Shown: positions 33,060 to 45,355 of the stretch, piece after piece
How the letters are laid out: each line of letters opens with the position of its first letter
How positions within the stretch are numbered: position 1 is the first letter of the stretch
Origin: Oxytricha trifallax
Lineage: Eukaryota; Ciliophora; Spirotrichea; Sporadotrichida; Oxytrichidae
Direction of reading: 5' to 3'
Assembly: GCA_000711775.1 (NCBI GenBank)
Contig: ARYC01000407.1
Coordinates: forward strand, 50,610 to 114,609
Length of the DNA stretch: 64,000 bases
Notes under the pieces: model-generated
What the model saw: only the letters and a program-made list of their open reading frames with translations
Database searches by the model: none
Told to the model about the DNA's origin: nothing
Position numbers and translations under genes: made by a program

Positions 33060-34420
33060 AATAAATAAAAACTTATAGAATAGATCCTTGTTGAATAGAT
33101 AATTGTCTCAAATTAAATGCTAGTGACATTTCACTGTTATTTAAGTCAAAATGATTGCAATCTATGAAAGAATCTTTCATTAAAATTAAATAGATATATA
33201 ATTGCATTAAAAATGAATAAGTGCTTATAGAACTTTGAGAATATTACTTTTATATAACTTATTTTTTTATTAAAATTAATAATTTAATTTTAATTAAAAG
33301 GCTAAAGGTTGAAGCAATTGAATAAATCAGCCTACCATTTATATAAATTAAATATTCTATTAATTAATAATTAAACCATTAGATGTTGAATAAAAGTTAT
33401 TAAAAGTGGAATTAAATAAATAATAATAATTAATATAATTCTTGATTTCCACATTAAATCCAATATAAATTGTAATATTTAATGTATTTAAATTTATTAT
33501 AAGAAGATAATGAACTATGAAAAATAAGAAAATAAAGTTTTATGTTAACCTATAGATAATTTATGTTACTCAAATAAAATGGGTTAAAAGCTCAATCTAA
33601 TATAAAACAATAAAACTAAAAAAATCTAGGGTTTTGGCTGATTTTGTTCCCATTCTGATGATGAAATAAAGAAAGATTAATATATCGCCTATTTTTAAAA
33701 ATTCATAAAAATTCAAAAAAATACTTTCTATTTGGTGATTTTCTCATTTCAATGAAAAATTTTTATCCTTTTTCTCTATTCGAACTTCCTCTTGACATCC
33801 CATCAAGTGAATTACATTAAAAAACATTTAAAACTTTATAAAATTTTAAATGTTAAAAGTTTTCTATATCATGTGGCTGTATTATCATGGAGGAGTTTGA
33901 ATTAGAGCATGACTATAAAATTATTATTCATTTAAAATAAAGTTTTTTAAGTGAATGGTTTCATAAAAGCGGGTAAATGTTTCTGATTCAGGATTTTAAC
34001 GTTCGTGAGAGAGAATTCACCAACCACTCGCTTATATTATTTATCATATGATTAAATACATTTGATATAAAGTTATATTGACTACAGTTGCTAAAATTTA
34101 TCATAAAAATAAATAATAGTTGAATTTTTTAATTTATATAAAAATAACTGCAGAATTGTAAATAAAGGCAAATTTATTTTAAAAAACTTCATTTTATAAT
34201 TAAAAGTTAAATTATTAAATAAAGGACGATCAATAATTTTTGAGTTTTAATTTCCTTTAAATGCCTCAACAAATACTAGGGCACCTTGATTAAAAATATT
34301 AATACGCTTATAACTTAATTTTAATTATTATGATCAGCAGATATAAATTGGAAAGATGAGTCTTAGATTGAAATTCTTTCTAAATTTATTGTTTTTAGAT
34401 ATATTCCTCCATTCTTTTGA
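33060..34420 (-). CDS. scattered beta-helix blocks in AT-rich DNA
   Basis: Two short blocks. 33180-33070 reads MKDSFIDCNHFDLNNSEMSL. 34420-34280 reads VEVQKNGGIYLKTINLERIS, QDSSFQFISADHNN. Between them lies ~1 kb of AT-rich spacer without features. Order on the minus strand agrees with a linear (unscrambled) gene running from about 34.4 kb down to 15.5 kb. Confidence 0.5.
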
Positions 34421-34699
34421 ACCTCAACATTAATAATTATTTTTGAGATTAATTTTTTATGCAATAATTTAAAATTTTTTCTTTAATTAAGCTTGTAAAC
34501 AGTACAAATATAAATTCTTAAAAAATAACTAAGAATTCAACAAAAACTTGAGATTATAATTTTGGTATATTTTTAATTTAATCTTATTTTTTATATTATT
34601 AACATTAGAGAATCTTGAATTAAAAATTTGAACTATGACTTAGCTTCTCTGCTTAGTTATTCCTCTGCTAAATGAAAAATAGAGCCATTTTAAGGAAAT

Positions 34700-35930
34700 T
34701 ATGAGAATATTCATGTTTATATTTTTATAAGATGATCGATTTAAATTGAATATTTGATAAAAAAACATTAAATTTCATTAAGATTTTCAAAGAAGAGTTA
34801 ATTGATTCTATATGGCAAATTAAAAAAGATAGAATGTAAATTTTATACTTCTTTTTTGTTTTATTATTTAGAAGTTATATTAAGTATTTTATACATTTAA
34901 TTTAATGTCATTAATAAATTTTCGAGAACAACCATATTGAAAAGGGCAAATTATTCGACAGTATTAATTATAATTTGATAATCTTTATTCTTTATTTCTA
35001 ATTATTTGTGTGAATTAATTTTTTATCTATAATTTTATTTTAGAAAAGTATCTACATAAATATTAAATTTTTTGTTTAATTAAATATATTTTTTATAATT
35101 TACTGACAAACTTATATTTTTTACAATTTTTAAATAAAAATAAAATTTGAGGTGGAGTTTTAACATAGATTTGAAAGTGTTTTGCCCTATATAAAAATAT
35201 GAATAAATTAAATTTCTAAACATTTTAAACATGGTAATGAAAAATTTTAAGTAAAAAAATAATGTTTAAATTACCATTTAAAAATATCATTTAAGTATTA
35301 GTCTTGCTTATAAAAAGCAAAGAATAGTATTAAATAAACCATTAAATTAATTGACAATGAAAAAAGCATACAGTTTATAAGCATGTTTATTAAATAAATT
35401 CATTTAGAACAGAAAATTTCCCAAATTTATCTAATTCTTAGATTAAAAATTAAAATAATATTTTATTGTTTTATAGTTAATTAAAGATGCTGATATATTA
35501 ATTATATTTGAATGTTCAATAGTTTATTACTAAAATTTTAAAATTAATAAATCAATTTTAATATAACATATGTTTATTTATTAAAGTTACGTTTATATTT
35601 AGATTCAGAACATTCAATAATCCACCGTACTTATTTATTTTTATTTAAAATTAATATTTAAATTTATTCAAAATTAATATTTTACTCAACTACAACATTT
35701 TAAATAGTGCAATTGAGATAATTATAAAATTCAAATTTATGATTAATTTTTAGATAAAATTAAGTTAGAAGTGAAATTATACTAAATTATATAAAAAGAA
35801 TTATTGCAATTATTGATGCTAAATGACTCAGGTTTTATAAATACTATAATTTATTATGTTTTTATAGTTATTGTAGAAACACATTTGATTTTGTAAAATA
35901 AAATTATATAAATATAAATTAATTTATTCA
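34700..35930. other. AT-rich spacer, nothing recognised
   Basis: No coding block or repeat. A short coding-like piece just before it (~34610-34680, minus, LSREAKSQFKF) is too small to call. Confidence 0.4.
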
Positions 35931-35980
35931 TTAGGTTAGAGAGTGAAGCGAAAGAATAAAACAACAGGCTTTTAATAGTG

Positions 35981-36130
35981 ATGGAGCAAATAATTTTAAT
36001 ATTTTTACTGCTGCATATTTTGAATAAGTTTCATTCAGTCGCAGTGGCTGGCCGTTCTACTGAAAACACTGGCACATTTAGCTGTTGTTACCACTACACT
36101 TGTTTCTACTGCAATTAAGTAGAAACGGGT
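35981..36130 (+). CDS. possible small secreted Cys-rich peptide (strand uncertain)
   Basis: The plus-strand ATG at 35981 opens MEQIILIFLLLHILN then KFHSVAVAG, a textbook signal peptide. TGTFSCCYHYTCFYCNQ follows with five Cys, and a GTGAGT donor-like edge lies at ~36130. The GC is far above the flanks. The minus strand is also open (FLLNCSRNKCSGNNSQMCQC, FQQNGQPLRL) and would agree with the strand of the neighbouring gene. I favour plus because of the start codon and signal, but only weakly. Confidence 0.4.
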
Positions 36131-36339
36131 GAGTAAAATGGTTTAAAACATATATTTACATTTCCATATTTAATAATTTTTGCACTTACTTAAAATGTGG
36201 CTTTTAAATGTTTAAGATTTTCTTGAGTATGAGTTATTTATGATAAATAATTTGGAAAAAAAAGATGATTACAACATTTCGATAAATTAAAAATGAAAAA
36301 CAGTAAGCAAATATACAAAGTCTAAATCTAAAAACGTTT

Positions 36340-36520
36340 CATTGTTAAGATATCACTATCAGCAAATTAGAATACTTCTTCACCTTTTGACTTAGCTTCT
36401 CTGAGAAGTGTTTATCTGTTCCCACCGCCACTCTTACTAGGTTCAACTTCTGTAAAATCAAAATTTTAGATATATTTTTGTAACATACATTTTCATTGAG
36501 TGACACGGCATCTTCTGCTC
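36340..36520 (-). CDS. small gene block with intron, unrecognised
   Basis: The minus strand reads AEDAVSLNEN, a candidate 41-nt intron (GTATGT...TTACAG, around 36451-36492), then EVEPSKSGGGNRQTLLREAK, SKGEEVFQFADSDILTMK in the most natural frame. GC is raised. No start or stop seen. Could be an internal MDS. Splice phase is not certain. Confidence 0.4.
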
Positions 36521-36671
36521 AGAGATTTTTCTATTTTTGATTATTTCTAATTAATTTCATTTTTAATTATCAAATTCTTATGATAAATTGTAATTATCTA
36601 CTAGATATCACATTTATTATTTTTAGATAATTTTAACTTATCTATAATCAAATCTAGTCAAAATATCAAAT

Positions 36672-36720
36672 ATTTATTAAACCCCAAAACCCAATAGTGA
36701 TAAAATTCACAAATATATGT
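36672..36720. repeat. TBE-end-like relic
   Basis: AAACCCCAAAACCCAATAGTGA resembles a TBE terminus (C4A4C4 then TAGTGA), without recognisable inner sequence. Confidence 0.4.
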
Positions 36721-36724
36721 AAAA

Positions 36725-37894
36725 TTAGTTATAAATTTAAAATCAGGCACTTATTAAAATTTTATTGTATACTCTGACCTATTAATTAAAGTTATAAATC
36801 AATAGGATTATTTAAATATTTCAATAAATATAGCAAGTATAAAATCATAAAACCAATTAAAAAGCTAGTCTTTCTTGAAAGTAAATATATACTTCTAATA
36901 TTTGAAAATTCAATATTTAAGGCGAATAATACTCTGTAAATCCACTAAGACTATAATCTGCAATCATTGCCATTGGTAAGTATATTCAAAATTAAATAAA
37001 ACATGAATCCTATTTGTAATTTACATATATTTATTTCTAAAAAACTCAACAAAAATATACTATAGTCTACTAAAATCTAATAAAGTCTACTAAACTCTAC
37101 TAAACTCGACTATACTATGTCAAAATTTATATAAAATCTCATTTTTTTATTACATAATTAATATGTTCTTATTGTTCAGCTAGCTAATATTATCATAAAT
37201 TTATAGGATGTGTTTTCTTTAATTTGATTAATATATTCCCATTAAAAAGTAGCAGATGTACATTTATCTATAACTAAGTAGATTGCTAGACTAAACTTAA
37301 ATAAGTATAGTATATATAAAATTTATTACGTTTATAAACTGATAGTTTTTATAAAAAATAGAATTCATTAATTTATACACTAATAATTTTTAACATTGTA
37401 TATTAATTCTCAAAGTACGAGATAAAATTTAAAAGACTTATTTTTATTAAATTTTATTCTTTTAATTTCATAGCTTTAAACTTTTAAGTTTGAAACTTAT
37501 TCAAATATATTTTATTGTTTCTTAAATCATTAAATAAGGCAACTTAAATACTATATTATTTTAATGTGAGTACTTTTAATTTAAAAATTAAATTTTTTTA
37601 ATATAACATTTTTAGCTTTCAAATACTACTAAAATTAATTTATAAATAGAATTATATAACTTATGCCTAAAATAAATACTATACAAATGAACAACTTTTA
37701 TCTATATAAAAAATACTATAGAATAAAAATGTAAAAAATTTGATATTCTAATTTCAACAAATTTATGATTTTTTGTTTTATCATTAAAGCTATAGTAAAT
37801 TCTTAAATAAGAACTGTACTTATATTGAAAGATGATTATTGAAACACTTTAAATATTTTTAAAAAACTTGGAAATGATTTTATAACTGCATAAT
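36725..37894. other. AT-rich spacer
   Basis: Apart from the short tandem repeat at 37062-37112 and a possible mini block at ~36930-36975 (minus, MAMIADYSLSGFTEYY), nothing is recognised. Confidence 0.4.
37062..37112. repeat. short tandem repeat, TCTACTAAA-like unit
   Basis: About five imperfect 10-11-bp units of the form TCTACTAAA(A/C) follow each other. Low-complexity repeat with no evident role. Confidence 0.6.
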
Positions 37895-38029
37895 CAAAAC
37901 CTCAAAATCCTTTCAGTAGTTTGATTTAGTTTTTATTGATAAAAGTAGACTATTAGTGCATACTTTATTAGGGGTTTAATGTTTAAATATTAGTATTTTA
38001 AGTGAGTATAACAAGCGAGTTTTTAAATA

Positions 38030-39466
38030 TTTCACACAAACATAAGCTTAGAGTCATGTGGCAGTTCTCTGAATTTTATCTTTCTAAGTTGATGTTTGAT
38101 TGTTTCTATTGTTTGTTAATTCTCTTAGCTTGGCTTGATAATAGTTGAGTATGCAAGTTCTCTGAGACCTCCATTTATTTTATTTTTATCGATATTAAAT
38201 CACTCTCACCTCTGCAGCTAAAGTAATCGTTTCTTGGAATGTCGCTCTCTATTATTATTACTGCTAGAGCCCATATATCCCATTAAGTGTCTCCATCTCT
38301 CCAGTCCTCTCTCTCTGGGAAATATCCAGGAGTGCAGTAAACATTTCCTTATGCAGAGGCTTGCACTCTTTGAGCTCTTTTGTAGTCAATAATATAAACT
38401 CTAAGAGGCTGAAAGATCATCATGATGTTCTCTGTCTTTAAGTCTTTATGAACATAACCTAGCTTGTGAAGCTCTTCAATCCCCTCAACTATCTGCTATA
38501 ATATCTAGCTAATTTATCTCTGACATCTTTTGTCAGATAAGAATTCTCTGTAAGTCATTTCAAGTAAAGGAAGCCTGAAGGCTACATGATCTTTACCAAG
38601 TAAAATAGCATCAAGCTAGATGATATACCTGCACTCATTTAACTTTGCCTTTAAAGAGCATAATACTCATTTGCAAATTCCATTTGGAACTTGTCATCAG
38701 CAAGGAAGTATTTGAAAGGATATATCTTGTAAGCATATTAGTCATCAGTAATGATTCTCTTCTCTATTTTATCTTCAAGATTGAGATAGCTGTCTAGGCA
38801 AGAATCTAAGTCAATAATTTTTAATATGAGAATCTTCATTGCCTCTATTTTAACATTGATATTATTGATCTCAGAGACTGGAAAGTTCTTGACTGCTTTC
38901 TTCATTTTAACTTACTTCTAGACTTCAACTCTTAGAAACTTCATTGGATTTCTTGATCTTCTCTTTTAGAGGAATCTATTCCATTCCCTGTAGGTTCATG
39001 AATAAAGACAAAACTTTAATTGTGCTATTTCTTTAGGTGCACTTTGAGGTCTCTAGTATGAGAATATGGCTTCTCACAGAACTCACAGACATACTTCCCA
39101 TCTTTCTTTTAATGCTTGAGATATAACCTTGGCAGATCGTTGTGTATATCTCTTAAGTGTCTCTTATAAGTTGACTTGTAAGGAAAAACTTTATTGCATT
39201 CTTTGCCTTAATAGTCAACTTTGGCTGGTATTTATTAATGCTCTATGGAGTGTTGTTTAAACTCCTCCTCAATTTGCACAGCTTCTATGATAGCCTCCTA
39301 CTTAACTTATATTTAAATCTCAAAGCGAGACTGGTCAAAGTTTGTCATAAGTAGGCTCCCACTGAGTATAAGCGTCTCTGGTCTCTACTTTTCTTGGTTG
39401 CTGGAATGATAACTTTTATTGACTTGATCCAAGTAATGCCTCTCTTCTCAAAAGGTTAGCGCTCAT
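38030..39466 (-). pseudogene. TBE E 57-kDa zinc-finger/kinase ORF (broken)
   Basis: ATG 39466 (MSANLLRREALLGSSQQ). A frameshift follows after ~45 codons; the frame resumes TNFDQSRFEIQIQ. One degenerate finger (CNKVFPYKSTYKRHLRDIH) and one complete finger (CEFCEKPYSHTRDLKVHLKKQH) are visible. The kinase half runs leftwards, with counterparts of the catalytic and WDxWA regions (38230-38480). I did not fix the stop codon. Pseudogene by at least one frame change. Confidence 0.7.
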
Positions 39467-40029
39467 TTAAGTTTTCTGCTATATTTTATTAAAATAATGA
39501 TAAAAACTACCGAGATAAACTATTATAGTAGAGTATAAGACACTCTGGTAGTTTCTTTGCTGAGAGTTATGAATATTAAATAACCATATAAGAATGTAAG
39601 TTGACATATTTTATGAGAAATTAATACATTTTAGTAAATTAAAATACTCCTAATGAAGTTTTGTTTCTCTAGGAGGACATCCAAATCAAGTTTGAACTTA
39701 ATTTGGAGTAAAGTTATTAAACATTTTTAAATTTAATATGCTCCTAATTAAGTTTTAACCTTAAAATTTAACTCCTAATAAAGTTTGAACTTAATTTGGA
39801 GGACCTCCTAAAATAATTAAACATTATTAGGAGCAATTTAATGGAGATAGATTGACAAAATTGGAAATCAATCTGTGAAACTTGGAGCAAGTTTTTCAAT
39901 GCTTCTCCGCATATCTTTTCAAGGTTGACCTCAGTAGGTCCTCCCTATTTAGTAATAAGATTTTAATGAACTTAGAATGGACATCAATAATTTTAAATTT
40001 CATTAGCATTTCTAGAAAGAGGAAGCAAG

Positions 40030-40820
40030 ATGGAGTCTATGAATGATGCAATAAAAAGAATTTAATCTCAAGATTTAATAGGAAAATTTCGAAGTAAAGA
40101 GGACCTTTATAGATATTTGGTATAGCAAGGTAAGTTCATAAGTAAGATTAATAAATCCATTATAGTTGGATTGTTCTTGCCAACTTAGGAGGGAACTAAA
40201 ATCTCATTCTTAAAAGCCTTACTGAATGAAGACAAAAAAGCTTTTAAGTCTAATGAAATTAGGATGATAGAGATACCTAACTACCCTGAAATATCAGTGA
40301 CAAATCTATATGGCGATGCTATGAGTGATTCGGACGTAGCTCTCTACCTTCAATCAAAGCTAAAGCTCTCTAATAAGTTGCCAGAGAGAAACTTCTTCTT
40401 TGGTGTTCTTGCAACTCTGAAACCTGAGTACTTAAATGAAGTTATTTAAGAAGCTCACAAAAAACGATACAGCATCTCTACTGAAGAAAAAGAGAAGCAA
40501 GGTATTAAAATAAGTAATACCTGGCTGTAGGAACTACAAAAGCATCCATTCATCTCAATTAAGCATAGTCTTCTAACTTTATAGAAAAACCTAGCACTGC
40601 TATTTACTTGATGAAAGAGCGCAGCAAATTAAACAGAGAGAGAAAGTCTCAAGTAAAACATGAATTGAGTAAGAGACTCTTCAAAGATTTCTAAAAGCCA
40701 GACGAGATGAACATAGATGCAGGAGCTGGCACTAAGAGAAGAAACATGGGCCCAATGCAAGCCTTAAGAGGAAGAAAAGAAAGAGAAGCAAAATCCTTTA
40801 CAGGCAAATTTAATATGTGA
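40030..40820 (+). CDS. TBE E 22-kDa ORF, intact with two tiny introns
   Basis: ATG 40030 (MESMNDAIKRIQSQDL) to TGA 40818-40820, the same 791-nt span as copy B. Intron 1 is 40130-40165 (36 nt, GTAAGT...TTATAG). Intron 2 (26 nt, just before the KKPSTAIYLM exon at ~40584) has TT in place of the GT donor but keeps the TATAG acceptor and the frame logic. Spliced, it gives 243 codons with no stop before the TGA. Conserved marks are PNYPEISVTNLYGDAM, LPERNFFFGVLATL, DEMNIDAGAGTKRRNMG. If the altered donor is not used, the C-terminal third would be lost. Confidence 0.8.
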
Positions 40821-40826
40821 TCTTAT

Positions 40827-41656
40827 TCATTCGCTTAACTCTAAAACTTATTTATAAACACAAAATCTCCCTTCTCTTGCACATAATTTAGCTTTATCAT
40901 CGCTGACTCTCTTAGCAGCACTCTTAGTCAGCGTACTTATCTCTGAGTTATTGTAAGAACTTAATATATTATTCAGTCTTTATAGAGCGAGGGTGAATAA
41001 CATAAGTCTCGAGGCCACTATCTTCACTTATTCCACCAAGAATAGCATGAGTTTACACCTTAACCTTTTAGTCATAAACTTCTATATTACTATACCTCTT
41101 GTACCAAGACCTTGATATAAAGGTATTGAATGTAAATACAGCTTCATCAGCGTGTATGAACTTTATATTATGCTCTTAAGACCTCTGCATTTAATCGAAT
41201 ATATAATTTAAATTAGTCTTATAAAATGGAACATTAAAGTCAATCACTCTCTTAATGCGATTGACTGTCTTGTAAGATATTCCGTTCTTTTTATATATGT
41301 TAGCTATCGATTAAGCAGATATGTGAAGCTCAGGAAATTGGCGATGAAACATCACAGCCCTTTAGGCTAGAGAGAAATGAGCCAAGTATTTAAGAGTCTT
41401 ATCATTAATAAGATATTCAATATAATGCTGCTAAAATTTTAAGGGTCTCATAGGCTTAAAATTAAGATGCTCACTTTAAATTCAATGCTAATAGACAATG
41501 AGACCTCACAGTTGCTGGAGATTTATGGAGTAGCCTTGCTATAGACGTATAATTCAGAACAGGCTTGAGTTATTCACTATATTCATCACATCCATATCGC
41601 AACTTAAACAATAAATCTATATACTCACTGTCATAAACTGACCCCAAACTTCGCAT
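40827..41656 (-). pseudogene. TBE E 42-kDa transposase with catalytic deletion
   Basis: ATG 41656 (MRSLGSVYDSEYIDLLFKLR), then a good helix-turn-helix half (FHRQFPELHISAQSIANIYK, NRIKRVIDF). A TGA interrupts it after ALNLK, with a frame change. Near 40950 about 200 bp are missing relative to copy B, taking the second Asp and the Glu motif. Stop TGA 40827-40829, 6 nt from the 22-kDa stop. Catalytically dead. Confidence 0.8.
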
Positions 41657-41797
41657 ATACTCACTTAAAATACTAATATTTAAACATTAAACCCCTACAT
41701 AAACCCTATTAAACCACTAATAAAGTATGCACTAATAGTCTACTTCTATCAATCAAAAACTCAATCAAACTACTGAAAGGGTTTTGGGGTTTTGAAT

Positions 41798-43395
41798 GCA
41801 TATTGGCTTTTATAAAGTACAATTTAAAACGAGATATTCATAGAATATAGAAGAAATTAAATACCATGAGTTCCTGATTTTATTCTAAAAATTTTTAATA
41901 AGTTATGCAGCTCATGCATAAAATATAGATAAATTATAACAAGATGAAGGTCTAAAGTCTATTAAATTAGTTCATGAGCTATCATGAAAATAATATTTTT
42001 GGATAAGGGTCTAAAGTTATTGAAAAAAACTCTTTATTTATTTCAATTCTGATTTGTTCGTTGATAATTTCAATGTTATAGTATTCTTTGATAAAATCTC
42101 TAAAATGCCAGAGTTATAAAAGTATTTGATAGAGACTAGTTCAATATGAATAACAATTACGATCACTGAGTATAATTAGCAAATAATTGATAAATCATAA
42201 TACCCATTGGAATATGTGTTAAAAACCCTTTTGATTTTGTAAAAAGGGCCCAAGGGCCGCCCTAGTGCCTTTATTAAAAAATCTGGGTTTATGAACTTAA
42301 TTAAAATAGAAGGTTTAAATATTGGAGGATATTTTTGTTCCGAAAATTTAAAGAAATTGATAGAGGGAATATGCTCTTAATACTCTATTGAAATTCAATC
42401 TATTAGATTTTAAATTAAGTAAAATATTTTTAATTAATAAGTCTAAAATCAAGGATATTTCTGTAAGAAAATATAAGCTTTAAAATATTGAAGAAATAAT
42501 GGAATTTAATTTTAATCTAATTAAAAAGAGTTAATAATCAAACTATAACTTCAAAATCTAAATCACTCTGATAATTTCAATAAATGGGGTTTATTAACTT
42601 TTAAATAGGCTTTTTTCAAAAAAATTCCTTAAACATTAGCCTTTTATAGTTATTAGATAGCGCGCATTAAAATTAAGATGGTAGCTATTTTGATAAAAAA
42701 TCTTTTTTACCAAGTCAAAATAATCATAAAATTCTGTTATAGGAGTAATTTCAATCAAAATATCTCATCTCTTAGTATGATAAGATATTTTAAGAATGGT
42801 AAAAGTAAAGTTAAATTTGTGGGATCTATTGTAAAATTATATTTCTTCTTTTTGATGATTTTGAATGTCATTATTTCAATATTTAATACATTTTAAATTA
42901 ATTCATATTTCCTATTACAAAAGTATTTCTACAATATCAAATAGGTAGTAAAATTTAAGAGTCATACTCTTCATAATTTAAGGGTCTATCAATAAAATAC
43001 ACTCCATAGTTAATTGACATTATATTCTCGTAAATTGATTTCAGTAAGAATAAATTAATAATTAAATAATCTTTTATAATTAATAGATTAGAAAAATTTG
43101 AATTAATTTTACTTTTTTCATAAAATAAAATATATAATTATACAATAAAACCCCTTATAAATTGAATTTTCATCTTAATATTTTGTAAAATTTGCTAAGC
43201 TTATTGCTTAGAACCCTGAGAATTTATAATCTAAGTCTGGATAAATTAAATAAAAAATATTAACCTAAAAAATTAATATTATTAAAATTCTTAAAATATA
43301 TTAGAAATCAACAAAATTCCTTAATCCATAAAAAAACTTTTTTCTTCTAAAAATCATTAATAATTAAGATTTTTATTTTATTTTTAAAAAATCTG
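41798..43395. other. AT-rich region, no confident gene
   Basis: Plus-strand frames exist (about 41940-42125 and 42678-42896), but their composition follows the AT bias and no family is seen. One unusual patch at 42243-42271 is GC-rich and self-complementary. Confidence 0.4.
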
Positions 43396-43399
43396 GATT

Positions 43400-43520
43400 G
43401 AAACATCATAACCCTAAAACCCCTTTAATAAATTGCTAAAAATAGCCGAATATTAATGTATGCTAATGCTTTATTATAGTATTTATTTATATTTTATTAT
43501 AGAATTTGTTTTAAATATTC
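43400..43520. repeat. TBE-end relic
   Basis: CCCTAAAACCCCTTTAATAAATTG, followed by a stretch like the copy-E subterminal region (TAATGTATGC...TTTATTATAG). No partner end found. Confidence 0.45.
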
Positions 43521-45355
43521 ATATATAATGCATTCTAACAATTTAATCAAAATTAAAAACTTTCTAACATATTATATTTAAGCTTTCTATTCTCTATATA
43601 GTCTAATTAAATAATAAGTTTTATCTATTAAAAAATACAAAAAATTAATTACAACTTTAAATAAATATATTTATAGATCAGGTATTCTAGAATAGTAATT
43701 AGTAATGTTAATTCTTTTTGTTACTATTATATAAAAAAAATGATTTCAATTTTTTGTTTATTTTTTCAAAAGATTAATTATTAAAATAAAAATATGTAAT
43801 AATAGCTTAAAAAATATATTTTTAAAATTGATTAAATTGCTTAATAAATTATTGATACATTTACAATTTAAATTCATTTTTTACAATACACTCAGAAATT
43901 ATTCAATAGATATTCCCTAATTTTAACCTGCATATACATTAAAAGTATTTATATATAAAATTTTAAATAGATAAAATCATGCTTTTAATTAAAATTTTAT
44001 TATGGAAAATCATTCTTATTACATATTTTGAATCTAAAAAAATATTATTAAGAAAACTAAAGTCGTTTTATCTATAATTGATTAATAAATATACAAAAAA
44101 TTAAAAAAATTATGGATTTAGTATAGAATTCCTTAAAATTTAAAAAAAAACAAATCTTGTTAAAAATTTTGAAACATTTTATTTTTATTTTTTCCAAGAT
44201 AAATTCTTATTAAAACTAGAAATCTGTCTATCATTAATTTTCAGTTAGTTAACCGAAATAATTTCTTACAGAATTTACAACAAGTGGAAGGTGATAATTA
44301 TTATTCAAAATAAAATCTAATTTAAATGGAATATAAAAATACCAAAAATAAATTGCATAAAGTATTGTAAAGAACTATTTTAAGGCAATGATTCATTATA
44401 AATAATGTCTAATAAAATGTGAATTAATGCTCTTATAAATTTTATATCTATATATTTTTATTTAATATATGATATCTATTTAAAACTAAATTTATAAAAA
44501 TCCTAATCATAATATTTTAATTTAAATTTCCTTAAATTTTTATATATACATTCCTTTCAGCTGTTGGTTTAAAATTATTTGAAAGTAATTTAAATAATTT
44601 TACTAGAAAAAAATCAATTAAAAAGAGGATCATTTCTAATTTTTTTAATTTACTTTCCTTTGTTATAACTTTGACTATTAATCAGTAAATTTTTTGAAAA
44701 AAGTTAATTTAGAACTTATTTTAACATTCTTCGAAGATATACGTCTGATTTATATTTTACAGACATTATTAAATTTGTGTAATTAATTTTTGAAAGAAAT
44801 TCAACATGAAATAAAATTTTTATTTAATGGCTCAAAGAAATAAAATTTTTTTAATTTATTTTGATTGACTCGAATTAAAGAATGAATTTTATTAAATATT
44901 TTTCCATAAAAACAAATTAAAAAAATTAGAATAATAATATTATAGTCTCTTTTCCAAAAATTATGTTTCACATATATACTTTTTATCTATCTTTTTCTTA
45001 ATAATCCTAAAATTCTGAATTTAGTTAATAATTATTTAAATTTTTTTAATAGTTGTTATATTTTAAATTAATTTTTAAAAAATATATCAATGTTTTAGTC
45101 CATTTCTGTTAAGTTTCAATTCCTCAAACTAAACGGAATAATTGTTGTATAAATAAGAATAAATATTAGATATATTTTTATTACCTATTTTAATTTATTT
45201 AAATTAATTATTTCATTTTTTTCCTTAATATAGTAAAAAAGTAGATCTATATTAGTAATTTATAAAAATAAAATTAAGTTCTAAAAGAATTTTAGAATAA
45301 ACAATATATTATATTAAAAATTAATTTTAATATAAGACATAATAAAGATATTATT
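43521..45355. other. AT desert, nothing recognised
   Basis: A+T near 85%. No coding block or RNA gene, and no repeat shared with the rest of the window. Confidence 0.5.

Larger units (their letters stand above)
37895..41794. mobile_element. TBE transposon copy E (divergent ITR family)
   Basis: The left end CAAAACCTCAAAATCC continues into TTTCAGTAGTTTGATT. The right end is the inverse, finishing GGGTTTTGGGGTTTTG at 41794. AAT flanks both sides (37892-37894, 41795-41797). The ITR after the telomeric part differs from copies A/B/D, so this is another TBE subfamily. Gene order is that of copy B. Length 3900 bp reflects a ~200-bp deletion in the transposase. Joining the flanks gives a plus-strand frame (KLGNDFITA|QCILAFIKYN), so it may also sit in a gene block. 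Confidence 0.93.
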
